A stretch of 64,000 bases of DNA from CAZTHK01 sp964613215. Lineage in GTDB: Bacteria; Krumholzibacteriota; Krumholzibacteriia; Krumholzibacteriales; CAZTHK01. The position numbers and the translations under genes were made by a program. Positions 8,298 through 16,304 of the stretch are shown here, in pieces (the stretch's first letter is position 1; each line of letters starts with the position of its first letter). The notes beneath the pieces are model-generated. The model was not told where the DNA came from. It made no database searches and saw only the letters and a list, made by a program, of their open reading frames with translations. Location: NCBI GenBank assembly GCA_964613215.1, contig CAZTHK010000005.1, positions 62,001 to 126,000 of the forward strand, written 5' to 3'.

Positions 8298-8682
8298 GAC
8301 GAAGCCTTTAATCATCTGATAGTCAGTCGCTAACTCAATCCTTTTGATCGGCAATGCGGAATTGTTCCATTATGGGAATGAACTGCCCATGGTGTAACAG
8401 TTTCTGCTTGACGGTGTTAAGATTTCAACCACCCGGTTCTACAGATTCCGGAGTGTGAGGTTCAATAGCTTCTCCATTCCGGGAGGCAAAAAATTCCCCC
8501 TTTGTCGCTGTAACTCTTTCCCTTCCTTTTATATCCGGCAATTATTTCCCTGGTCACTATCCAATATGGTTTAAACAGGCATATTCTTTGCGGATGTGGC
8601 TGTCGTTAGAGTGAGGAAATATTTTCCGCAACATATGAAATCAGCATCAGAAATATATTTTTCAGGTTTTAAGGAGGAAAAA
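8298..8682. other. 385-base intergenic region with a sigma-54-like promoter
   Basis: No supported gene. A frame open from 8596 continues into the kinase, but the ribosome site argues for a start at 8683. The region holds a -24/-12 element at 8577-8591 and, about 200 bases further upstream, an imperfect dyad (GTTCCATT 8364-8371 and AATGAAC 8377-8383) that could be an activator site; the latter is speculative. Confidence 0.4.
8577..8591 (+). promoter_or_regulatory. sigma-54-type (-24/-12) promoter
   Basis: AGGCAT-N5-TTGC: the invariant GG (8578-8579) and GC (8590-8591) are exactly ten bases apart, and the TTGC half is complete. The predicted start is near 8603, about 80 bases before the kinase ATG at 8683. 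This is consistent with the flanking genes encoding sigma-54 activators. Confidence 0.55.
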
Positions 8683-9447
8683 ATGGCTGTTCCCGCACGT
8701 GATAACCATCTGATCAGGGAGAAGTCTTCGTCACCTGTAAAGGTTGACCACTGGGAATCTTTTGACGGGGAAGCCCGTCTTCATAGGTTGCAGGATTTCA
8801 ACCGGCTACTCTCCATAATGATTCATCAGACACGTAATTACTGCATGAGTGCTAAGGGTTATGTCTCCCTTCTGGAGTGTGATGGCATGGAAAGCGAGAA
8901 AAGCGGGGAATGGCTGTCAAAGATATCCAGAGGTATGAACTGCCTGGAGGATTTTCTGAATCAGTTCGAAACTTACCGCCCCTCCAGGAACCCGGGAGAA
9001 CAAGGGATAGGAGTGAAAAACGAAGTAAGAGAAGTCTGGGCTATGGTCAGTGAGCAATCCACTAAAGAGATTGTCTTCGATATCACTGTGGATGAAGAAG
9101 TTGAGGTGATAGGCGATCCTGGAGATTTCAAGAAGATGGTTCATCACCTCCTGAAAAATTCTATGGAAGCAATAGAGGATAGAGGAAAAATCTCAATGGA
9201 TCTGTCACCTGTAGAAACAATAGATGGAAGAAAGAGGGGCTGGATACTGGAATTTCAGGATAACGGATGCGGGATGAGCGAGGATGAGTTATCCAGGGCT
9301 GGACAGCTGCTTTACACCACCAAGAGGGGGCACGTTGGATGTGGACTGAACCTGGCCACCGCGGTTATTAGACGGATCGGCGCTACTGTGGGAGTGTGGT
9401 CGAAGCAGGGAGTGGGGACACTCATCAGGATAAAGAAGGTTGATTAA
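8683..9447 (+). CDS. small cytoplasmic sensor histidine kinase
   Basis: A 254-residue kinase core without a recognisable sensor or membrane segment. The H-box is IHQTRNYCMSAKG with H48, a variant of the usual HE[IL]RNPL. The HATPase part follows with HHLLKNSMEAIED (N-box), DNGCGMSED (G1) and GHVGCGLNLATA (G2). The ATG at 8683 is preceded by a perfect AAGGAGG five bases away; this is much stronger than the upstream frame start at 8596. The NtrC-like regulator at 9477 follows after 29 bases and is its likely partner. Because it has no sensor domain, its input probably comes from a protein partner. Confidence 0.85.
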   Translation: MAVPARDNHLIREKSSSPVKVDHWESFDGEARLHRLQDFNRLLSIMIHQTRNYCMSAKGYVSLLECDGMESEKSGEWLSKISRGMNCLEDFLNQFETYRPSRNPGEQGIGVKNEVREVWAMVSEQSTKEIVFDITVDEEVEVIGDPGDFKKMVHHLLKNSMEAIEDRGKISMDLSPVETIDGRKRGWILEFQDNGCGMSEDELSRAGQLLYTTKRGHVGCGLNLATAVIRRIGATVGVWSKQGVGTLIRIKKVD

Positions 9448-9476
9448 AGCTTAACTACAGCGGGGGTAAGAGAAGC

Positions 9477-10850
9477 ATGAGAAAGAGAATACTGGTTGTA
9501 GATGATCAGAAAATAACGAGAGAATTTCTACTGGATGCACTCAGTGGGACCTATCAGATCGATGAAGCCGAAAATAAGGAAGAGGCACTGGGAAAGATCG
9601 AGAAGAGATACTTTGATATGGTACTTACCGATGTGAGGATGAATGAGAAGGATGAGGGATTGGAACTGCTGAAAAAGATAAAGGAGAAATCAGAGGATAC
9701 CATAGTAATAGTAATGACAGCATATGCCAGTATCGAACAGGCCACTGAAGCGATGCATATGGGGGCATACAATTACATAGAAAAGCCATTTACCCTGGAT
9801 GAGATCAAGATAAAACTAAGTAAGGCCTTCGAATATTCATCCCTGAGGAGTGAGAACAGGCAGTTGAAAAGGAAGCTGGATGTTTCCGCTGGCAAAGAGA
9901 TAATCGGATCGTCAGCAAAACTCAAGAAGATACTGAAAACAGTGGATAAAATTGCTGATACCAGGGCAACGGTTCTGATAACCGGGGAGAATGGAACCGG
10001 AAAGGAATTGGTAGCCAGGAGGATTCATAATCTGAGCGGAAGGCGGGATAAACCCTTTGTCCGAATCAACTGCGCCGCCATTCCAGAAGGAACTCTGGAG
10101 AGTGAGCTGTTCGGGCATGAGAAAGGTTCATTTACCTCCGCTCACAGGTGGCATCCGGGAAAATTCGAACAGGCGGATGGAGGAACGCTTCTTCTGGATG
10201 AAATTGCGGAGATTCCACCTCACATTCAAGCCAAGCTTCTGCGGGTTCTCCAGGAACGTGAAATCGACAGGGTGGGAGGCAAAAAACCGATCCGGGTGGA
10301 TGTTAGAATTATATCCACCACCAATAAGAATCTACTCCAGGAGATAAGGGAGGGGAGTTTCAGGGAGGATCTGTTTTACAGGCTTAATGTGGTCAATGTG
10401 GAGGTACCCCCTCTGAGGGAAAGGAAAGAGGATATCACTCTTCTGGCCAACTATTTTCTGGACATATATTGCAGGGAAAATGGAAAGAAAGAGAGGAAAT
10501 TGACCAACCAGGCCATGAAGAAGCTGCAGAACAGGGTGTGGCGGGGAAATATAAGAGAACTCCAGAACTGTATTGAAAGAGCGGTTATTCTCTCGTCCGA
10601 ACGTGAAATCGATGAAAAGTACTTTAATATGGATAACCATGTACTTCCTCATCCATCCAGACTCGATGATATTGTAAATTCGTGCACCATAGCTGAAGCA
10701 GAGAGATTCCTGATCGAAGAAAGACTGAAGAAGTTCGATAATAACCGGACCAGAGCGGCTAACGATCTTGGAATAAGTGTGAGAACACTCAGAAATAAGC
10801 TGAAGCGATACAGCGAAGAGGATGTGGTGGCGACTATGGCGACCGGGTAA
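9477..10850 (+). CDS. second NtrC-family sigma-54-dependent response regulator
   Basis: A 457-residue protein with a receiver (D52, T81, K103), an AAA+ domain with Walker A GENGTGKE (170-177), the sigma-54 loop GSFTSA (217-222, departing from GAFTGA at two positions) and Walker B LLLDE (238-242), and a C-terminal Fis-type HTH (NRTRAANDLGISVRTLRNK). It is paired with the kinase at 8683. The F and T that matter most in the GAFTGA loop are kept, so sigma-54 contact is plausible, but the G-to-S change makes its activity worth testing. Homologous in layout, but not closely similar, to the regulator at 6924. Confidence 0.93.
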   Translation: MRKRILVVDDQKITREFLLDALSGTYQIDEAENKEEALGKIEKRYFDMVLTDVRMNEKDEGLELLKKIKEKSEDTIVIVMTAYASIEQATEAMHMGAYNYIEKPFTLDEIKIKLSKAFEYSSLRSENRQLKRKLDVSAGKEIIGSSAKLKKILKTVDKIADTRATVLITGENGTGKELVARRIHNLSGRRDKPFVRINCAAIPEGTLESELFGHEKGSFTSAHRWHPGKFEQADGGTLLLDEIAEIPPHIQAKLLRVLQEREIDRVGGKKPIRVDVRIISTTNKNLLQEIREGSFREDLFYRLNVVNVEVPPLRERKEDITLLANYFLDIYCRENGKKERKLTNQAMKKLQNRVWRGNIRELQNCIERAVILSSEREIDEKYFNMDNHVLPHPSRLDDIVNSCTIAEAERFLIEERLKKFDNNRTRAANDLGISVRTLRNKLKRYSEEDVVATMATG

Positions 10851-10941
10851 CCGGGAAAAATATTCCTGCCGGCCTGGGTCCGTTCTGCTGGAATTAATCC
10901 ATAACAGCATTTATTTCAATAGATAACGCTGTGCAGAATAA

Positions 10942-10956
10942 TGGCATAAAAAATGC
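10942..10956 (+). promoter_or_regulatory. sigma-54-type promoter upstream of the sigma-28-like gene
   Basis: TGGCAT-N5-ATGC, with GG (10943-10944) and GC (10955-10956) ten bases apart. The predicted start lies near 10968, only about 5 bases before the first ATG (10973) and 14 before the second (10982). Confidence 0.55.
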
Positions 10957-10972
10957 GGAATGATTCGGTCAA

Positions 10973-11797
10973 ATGACCTTGATGAGATTTAAGAATAAGC
11001 GCGGATCTACGGATACTTCCTCTCTATGGGAGTCTTATATTTGCAGACGTGATCAGAGTTCGAGGGAGTCTCTGATACTCTCCTATGTTCATCTGGTTAA
11101 ATATGTAGCAGGCAGAGTGGCCATAGGCCTCCCCAATCATATAGAGATAGATGATATCTTCGGTGCCGGCCTGCTGGGATTGATTCAGGCCATAGAGAAG
11201 TTTGATCCGGGGCGGAATATAAAATTCGAAACCTATGCCATTCCCCGTATCCGGGGAGCCATGCTGGATGAACTTCGCACCCAGGACTGGTTTCCCCGTT
11301 CCATAAGGCACAAAGCCAAGCTGCTGGAAAAGGTTCTGGATGATCTGGAGATGAAGCTGGGCCGATCAGCGAACGACAGGGAAATAGCAAACTATATGAA
11401 TATATCCATGGAGGAACTGTACAGTTTGCTGGACGACGTTTCGCTGACCTCGCTTATCAGCCTGGATCAGGGGATATCATCTAACGAAGAGGGGCTTTAT
11501 TCCATTGTAGGGGAATCCATTCCCAGAGCGGAAGCGGTTGATCCCTACGGGAATCTGGAAACCAGGGAAATGCTCGGCATTATCAAGAAAACCCTGAGCG
11601 GGATGCCCGAGAAGGAAAGACTGGTAATAGCTCTTTATTACTATGAGGAGTTAACCCTGAAGGAAATAGGCAAGGTGCTGGATGTTTCTGAATCAAGGGT
11701 CTGTCAGATTCACACCAAAGCGATATTGAGGCTCAAGGGGAGAATTAACCAGTATATCAGGGGGATGCCGGTCAAAGGGATCAAAAGCGGCGGGTAA
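10973..11797 (+). CDS. fliA: FliA/WhiG-type RNA polymerase sigma factor (sigma-28 family)
   Basis: A 274-residue group-3 sigma factor. Region 2 contains LVKYVAGRVA, the DDIFGAGLLGLIQAIEKFD core and the FliA-like FETYAIPRIRGAMLDELR followed by QDWFPRSIR. Region 3 is KLGRSANDREIANYMNIS and region 4 holds YYYEELTLKEIGKVLDVSES. In many bacteria this family directs late flagellar or motility genes; in others, development genes. No flagellar structural gene is in the window. No Shine-Dalgarno is visible before 10973; in-frame ATG 10982 is the alternative start. It is surrounded by sigma-54 activators and carries a sigma-54-like promoter, suggesting a sigma-54 to sigma-28 hierarchy. No FlgM-like anti-sigma gene was recognised nearby. 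Confidence 0.92.
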   Translation: MTLMRFKNKRGSTDTSSLWESYICRRDQSSRESLILSYVHLVKYVAGRVAIGLPNHIEIDDIFGAGLLGLIQAIEKFDPGRNIKFETYAIPRIRGAMLDELRTQDWFPRSIRHKAKLLEKVLDDLEMKLGRSANDREIANYMNISMEELYSLLDDVSLTSLISLDQGISSNEEGLYSIVGESIPRAEAVDPYGNLETREMLGIIKKTLSGMPEKERLVIALYYYEELTLKEIGKVLDVSESRVCQIHTKAILRLKGRINQYIRGMPVKGIKSGG

Positions 11798-11834
11798 CCC
11801 AGCCCCCATAAAACGGAAGATGAAAGATTTATAA

Positions 11835-12188
11835 ATGAAGAGAGCATTGATTGTCGATGATAATGCTGAGATATGTGAATTTCTTGCCGATCTGCTTCAT
11901 TATCACGGGCTGAATACAGTCAGCGCATTGACCGGAGAGAAGGCTCTTCAGCTTTCCACCAGGCAGGTGGTAAATATTGCCTTTATCGATTTTTACCTTC
12001 CCGGCATCAATGGTATTCAGGTAATGAAAGAGCTCAAGAGCAGCCAGCCTTCGGCTGTCTGTATTCTGATGAGTGCATACCCCGAAGAAGATATCATCAG
12101 AGAGGGATTGCGACTGGGAGCAAAGGAATTCCTCCGAAAGCCATTCCATTTGTCGGAAGTAAAAAATATTTTGGGTGATCTGGAGTAA
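11835..12188 (+). CDS. single-domain response regulator (receiver only)
   Basis: A 117-residue CheY-like receiver without an output domain. Acidic pair DD at residues 8-9 (IVDDNAEI), phosphoacceptor Asp in IAFIDFYLPG, the switch Ser in LMSAY and the conserved Lys in FLRKPFH. Likely a phosphate sink, a relay between the neighbouring kinases and regulators, or a partner-binding switch. It begins 37 bases after the sigma-28 gene and ends 201 bases before the third activator. Confidence 0.9.
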   Translation: MKRALIVDDNAEICEFLADLLHYHGLNTVSALTGEKALQLSTRQVVNIAFIDFYLPGINGIQVMKELKSSQPSAVCILMSAYPEEDIIREGLRLGAKEFLRKPFHLSEVKNILGDLE

Positions 12189-12342
12189 CATTCGTATTAG
12201 CGGTCTCAGGAATAATACAGTTTTCAGCCGGCCTTGCACATAATCTCATATCAGTAACCAGGCCATCTGTTTCAATCTGTTCAAACTGGTTATCCGGTCT
12301 GTCCGGATGAAGGATTGAAAGGGTCGGGAATAAAATCACATA

Positions 12343-12371
12343 TTGACAATGTATAATCATGGGGATTAAAT
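12343..12371 (+). promoter_or_regulatory. candidate sigma-70 promoter of the third activator
   Basis: TTGACA (12343-12348, 6/6) and TTAAAT (12366-12371, 4/6) with a 17-base spacer. The predicted start is near 12378, so the mRNA leader before ATG 12390 would be very short. A second box, TATAAT at 12352-12357, lacks a -35. Confidence 0.4.
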
Positions 12372-12389
12372 TGAATCCTGGTGATTGTC

Positions 12390-13874
12390 ATGTCTCTTGA
12401 ATTATGGATGTTAGCAGAAGACAGGGAAATCCAGAAGCTTCTCCGCGAACTGGCAGATTCGGAAGATATGCAGATAAGGCGATTCAGTGATATCGCCCGG
12501 ATATTCAACAATGCCGAACCGGAGGAGGGAGTTATCCTGGCCATAGATTCTGAGGCCTGTCATTCCAACTATCTTACCGCGGTTAGGAAATTGCGCCAGA
12601 AATTCTTCAGGACCGAAGTGATAGTAATGGGTCCCTCCAAATCCGAGGAAGAGATAGGGAATGAAAGGTACATCGGAGTAGATCTTTATATTAATAAACC
12701 GGTTAACGAAGCTGAGTTTTTTGCCAGGGCTTCTCATATTTGTTCTCTCAGGAGACTGAAGAGTAGTGTGGGGATAGTGGGGAGATCACAGTCATTAACA
12801 GAGATGCTGGAGACGGTATTGCAGGTCGCCCCCACCAGTGTTCCGGTACTGCTGGAGGGTGAAAGTGGTTCGGGCAAGGAACTTACCGCCAGGGCCATAC
12901 ACCTGATGAGTAATAGAGAGAACAGCCTGTTCGAGGCGGTAAACTGCGGCGCTCTGGCAGAAGGGGTTCTGGAAAGTGAGCTGTTTGGTCATGAGAGGGG
13001 TGCATTTACCGGGGCGGTATCCCGCAGATCCGGATTATTCGAGAGAGCCGATGGAGGAACCCTATTCCTGGATGAGGTGGGTGAGACCTCCCTTAATATG
13101 CAGGTTCGGCTGCTCAGGGTGCTGGAGACGGGAGAATTTTACAGGGTGGGAGGTACCAAGAAGCTTACCTCTGACGTACGTGTGATTGCCGCTACCAACA
13201 GGGAGCTTAAATCGTCGGTGGAGAGAGGCGAATTCCGGAATGATCTTTACTACAGGTTAAAGGTGGTAAAGGTAGTGATTCCACCTTTGAGAGCCAGAAC
13301 CGAGGATATACCCATCCTGGCTAATTTTTTTCTGAAAAGATCTGCTGCCAAGCATAATAGGAAAATAAAGGGAATAAGCAGGGACGCCATAGATATACTG
13401 AGTAATTATTCATGGCCCGGAAACATCCGTGAGCTTTCCAATGTAATGGATAACCTGACTGTTCTCAGTAAAAGCCATACCATCAATGCCGCGGATGTGG
13501 AGAATAAACTCAAAGACGGTATGGAGAGGACCCGCACCGTTCCCGATCTTCCTGTTCGTGTAAGCAGGAGCAGGGAAGAGGTTGAGAGAGAATTAATCAT
13601 CAACACCCTCCTGACCCTTCATAACGATGTAAAGGAGATACTCAATCTGCTGAAGGCGGGAGCAATTCCGGGGGGATCAGAGGAAATACTGGACAACATC
13701 ATGGAGGTAAAGGAGGCCTATGATCACAGGAATAAGAATCTCAGAGATCTGGAACGGGATGCGGTGAAGGAAGCTCTGCTGGAGAATGATGGCAACAGGC
13801 GAAAAGCTGCAGAGCAGCTGGGGATTTCAGAGAGAACACTTTACCGCAGATTGAAAGAGTTCGATATAAACTGA
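12390..13874 (+). CDS. sigma-54 activator with degenerate receiver domain
   Basis: A 494-residue protein. Residues 1-120 look like a receiver that has lost the acidic pair (LAEDRE aligns with VVDDEE) and the switch Thr (Gly in VMGPSK), but keeps an Asp at 53 and the Lys in YINKPV. The AAA+ domain is intact: Walker A GESGSGKE (157-164), full GAFTGA (204-209), Walker B FLDE (226-229). An extra segment of about 70 residues separates it from the Fis-type HTH (NRRKAAEQLGISERTLYRR). It is therefore probably activated without classical phosphorylation. Start at ATG 12390 is favoured by GGTGA upstream; GTG 12381 is in frame. It is the only one of the three activators with an unmodified GAFTGA. Confidence 0.92.
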   Translation: MSLELWMLAEDREIQKLLRELADSEDMQIRRFSDIARIFNNAEPEEGVILAIDSEACHSNYLTAVRKLRQKFFRTEVIVMGPSKSEEEIGNERYIGVDLYINKPVNEAEFFARASHICSLRRLKSSVGIVGRSQSLTEMLETVLQVAPTSVPVLLEGESGSGKELTARAIHLMSNRENSLFEAVNCGALAEGVLESELFGHERGAFTGAVSRRSGLFERADGGTLFLDEVGETSLNMQVRLLRVLETGEFYRVGGTKKLTSDVRVIAATNRELKSSVERGEFRNDLYYRLKVVKVVIPPLRARTEDIPILANFFLKRSAAKHNRKIKGISRDAIDILSNYSWPGNIRELSNVMDNLTVLSKSHTINAADVENKLKDGMERTRTVPDLPVRVSRSREEVERELIINTLLTLHNDVKEILNLLKAGAIPGGSEEILDNIMEVKEAYDHRNKNLRDLERDAVKEALLENDGNRRKAAEQLGISERTLYRRLKEFDIN

Positions 13875-13898
13875 AGCAGGGGAAGCTTCAAATATAGT

Positions 13899-13927
13899 TT
13901 GTCTGGAAAAAATCCATCTGTTATAAT
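13899..13927 (+). promoter_or_regulatory. promoter of the PorV-like gene
   Basis: TTGTCT (13899-13904, 4/6) and TATAAT (13922-13927, 6/6) with a 17-base spacer, about 75 bases before ATG 14005. Confidence 0.5.
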
Positions 13928-14004
13928 AATAAAGTGTAACGGAACTTTGATATTACCGCTGTGATATTGATCAGATTACAATCCCCTGGGAAAGCGGAGG
14001 AAAG

Positions 14005-15054
14005 ATGAAAATCAGAATTATTATATCCGCCATTCTGATTATGCTTCTGAGTGCATCGGCGGCTGATGCCGAAAAATATGCGGGTGAATTCATAGCCCTG
14101 GGAGGTGGAGCGAGAGCAATGGGAATGGGAGGAACATTTATAGCCATAGCTAACGATGCCACCGCATCCTACTGGAATCCGGCGGGCCTTACCAGATTTT
14201 CTTCGATGATGGCTTTTCCGGAGAGCTGGCAGGCCTCCTTCATGCACTCCGAGAGATTCGGTGATCTGATAGACTACAATTACATATCCATGGCTTTCCC
14301 TCTGGAGAAGGGGAAATCGGGATGGGGGCTTACTTTCATACATATGGGTATTCCCGATGTAAGGGAAATACCGCTGGAGGAGTGGATGATTGGAGGCTCG
14401 GACGGAGATGATATATATGAGCCCGGGAGGGGAGAGAGCATTAACTTCGACTATCAGGATTACCCCCTTAAAAATGTTAATGACTACGCTCTGTTCTTTT
14501 CATATGCCCAGAAGATGAGTTTCGGTTCCGTAGGCGCCTCGGTTAAGCTGATAAGGAACAACCAGCTTAAGGGTGTGACCAGTATGGGCATAGGACTTGA
14601 TGTAGGATGGATGAAGGATGATCTCTGGCGGGATCTCATGGTAGGGGTCAAGCTTCAGGATGCCACCGGAACCTATATAAGCTGGAGTACCGGGAAGGAT
14701 GAATTTATCTATCCCGCCCTTAAGGTGGGAGTGGGATATCCCTTCGAAATAGAAAGCATGAATAGCAGATTGCTGATTGCTGCGGACGGAGACTTCAGAT
14801 ATGAAAACAGACAGCAGGCTGCTAACTTCTGGATCGATGAAGCCAGTCTGGATTATCATCTGGGAGCCGAAATTCTTATCCGGGACATGGTGGCAATAAG
14901 GGGAGGAGTGGATATGGGAAGACCTACCGCCGGTGCAGGTTTCATCCTGGAAGGCTTCGGACCCTGGGGCATTTCAATGGGAGCGGATTACGCTCTTCTC
15001 AGACATGATGAATTGCCGCTGTCACACAGGGTTTCACTTCTGGTGTCATACTGA
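14005..15054 (+). CDS. PorV/PorQ-family outer-membrane beta-barrel protein
   Basis: A 349-residue protein with a cleavable signal peptide (cut expected after ASAADA, about residue 22) followed by the family opening GGGARAMGMGGTFIAIANDATASYWNPAGL, written here as its two halves GGGARAMGMGG and DATASYWNPAGL, typical of PorV/UPF0164 and FadL-like barrels. The rest is amphipathic beta-strands ending in an aromatic residue (SLLVSY). PorV proteins in FCB bacteria act with the type IX secretion system, but no other T9SS gene is present here, so the role may be general outer-membrane transport. Ribosome site GCGGAGGAAAG precedes ATG 14005. Confidence 0.8.
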   Translation: MKIRIIISAILIMLLSASAADAEKYAGEFIALGGGARAMGMGGTFIAIANDATASYWNPAGLTRFSSMMAFPESWQASFMHSERFGDLIDYNYISMAFPLEKGKSGWGLTFIHMGIPDVREIPLEEWMIGGSDGDDIYEPGRGESINFDYQDYPLKNVNDYALFFSYAQKMSFGSVGASVKLIRNNQLKGVTSMGIGLDVGWMKDDLWRDLMVGVKLQDATGTYISWSTGKDEFIYPALKVGVGYPFEIESMNSRLLIAADGDFRYENRQQAANFWIDEASLDYHLGAEILIRDMVAIRGGVDMGRPTAGAGFILEGFGPWGISMGADYALLRHDELPLSHRVSLLVSY

Positions 15055-15093
15055 TACTTTCTCAATAACGGCGATGCGGGGTTCTAACAGAAA

Positions 15094-16302
15094 GTGAAAA
15101 TTCTTACCATAATACTTGCAGGCGGGACCGGAAGAGAGCTGTCGGTTCTAACCGATCACCGGGCAAAAACGGCTCTGCCCTTCGGGGGAAGATACCGGAT
15201 TATTGATTTCTGCTTAAGTAATTGTGTTCATTCGGGCTTGACCGATATAGCCATATTGGCTCAGTACTCGCCGAAGTCGCTGTTAGAGCATATCGGGATG
15301 GGAAAGCCATGGGATCTGGACAGAAGATCGGGAGGGGTTTACATTCTGCAGCCCACCTATGACGGCAAAGCTGCCAGGTGGTACCAGGGAACTGCAGATG
15401 CACTCTATCAGAATATGGACCTGATCCTTAATTCTGAAGCGGACATAATACTGGTATTATCCGGAGATCAGGTCTATAAGATGGATTACCGTGAACTGAT
15501 CACGTATCATAATGACAGAGAGAAGCCGGCGACCATAGTGTCCAAACCGGTTTCGCCCGATCAAGCCTCCAGGTTCGGGATTTTAGAATGCTCTCCGGAT
15601 GGTGAGGTTATCTCTTTCCGGGAAAAACCCAAGGATAAAAAGAATGGTATGGCTTCTCTGGGCATATACGTATTCAACAGGGATTTTCTGGTGGAAACTT
15701 TCAACCGGGAGAAGATAGACCTGGTATTCGACATAGTTATGCCTTTACTGAAGAAGAGGTTGATTTCGGCATACCAGTTCAAGGACTACTGGGAGGACAT
15801 AGGGTCCATAGAAAGCTACTACAGGGCATCTCTCAGGTTGATAAATAGCAGGGAAACCATAGCAGATGCGGATTGGCCGCTTTATACCAGGGAGGAAGGG
15901 TTACCTCCCACCAAGATTATGAAGGGGGCTGAAACCAGCGAGTCTTTAATTGCCGGCGGTTGCAGGATAGAGGGAATGGTCAAAAACAGTGTATTATTTC
16001 CCGGAGTTACGGTGGAGAGAGGAGCCAGGGTGGAGGACAGTATAGTATTTTCGCACAGCAAAATAAGAAGGAACTCACGGATAAAGAGATCCATAGTCGA
16101 TAAGATCGTTGATATAAAGCCTGAGGCGGTAATCGGAGCAGATAAGGGAAAGAATATAGATATGTCTTCCGGCATACTGGTTGACACTCTTGAAAAAACA
16201 GGAATCACAGTAGTCGGAAAGGGCGCGGTAATAGATGGTGGAGCAAGAATTCCCTCTGAATGGGTGGTAAAGCCCTATTCCCGGATTAATAAGGAAGGGT
16301 AG
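15094..16302 (+). CDS. glucose-1-phosphate adenylyltransferase-like protein, first paralogue (variant loop)
   Basis: A 402-residue GlgC-family protein. It has the nucleotidyltransferase fold (LAGGTGREL, HRAKTALPFGGRYRIIDF), the metal Asp in LSGDQVYKMDY, the Glc-1-P loop FREKPKDK and a C-terminal beta-helix. The signature GxGTRL of active enzymes is GTGREL here, so the phosphate-binding Arg is replaced by Glu15. In Bacillus GlgD and plant large subunits comparable changes mark regulatory subunits, so this may be the modulatory partner of the second copy. Start is GTG 15094. The next gene starts 2 bases after its stop, so translation is likely coupled. Confidence 0.85.
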   Translation: MKILTIILAGGTGRELSVLTDHRAKTALPFGGRYRIIDFCLSNCVHSGLTDIAILAQYSPKSLLEHIGMGKPWDLDRRSGGVYILQPTYDGKAARWYQGTADALYQNMDLILNSEADIILVLSGDQVYKMDYRELITYHNDREKPATIVSKPVSPDQASRFGILECSPDGEVISFREKPKDKKNGMASLGIYVFNRDFLVETFNREKIDLVFDIVMPLLKKRLISAYQFKDYWEDIGSIESYYRASLRLINSRETIADADWPLYTREEGLPPTKIMKGAETSESLIAGGCRIEGMVKNSVLFPGVTVERGARVEDSIVFSHSKIRRNSRIKRSIVDKIVDIKPEAVIGADKGKNIDMSSGILVDTLEKTGITVVGKGAVIDGGARIPSEWVVKPYSRINKEG

Positions 16303-16304
16303 AT

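Noticed and set aside
8354..8458. 34-codon frame with a CPWC motif between the first regulator and the second kinase
   Set aside because: No ribosome site, and it lies where a regulatory region with a sigma-54 promoter is expected.
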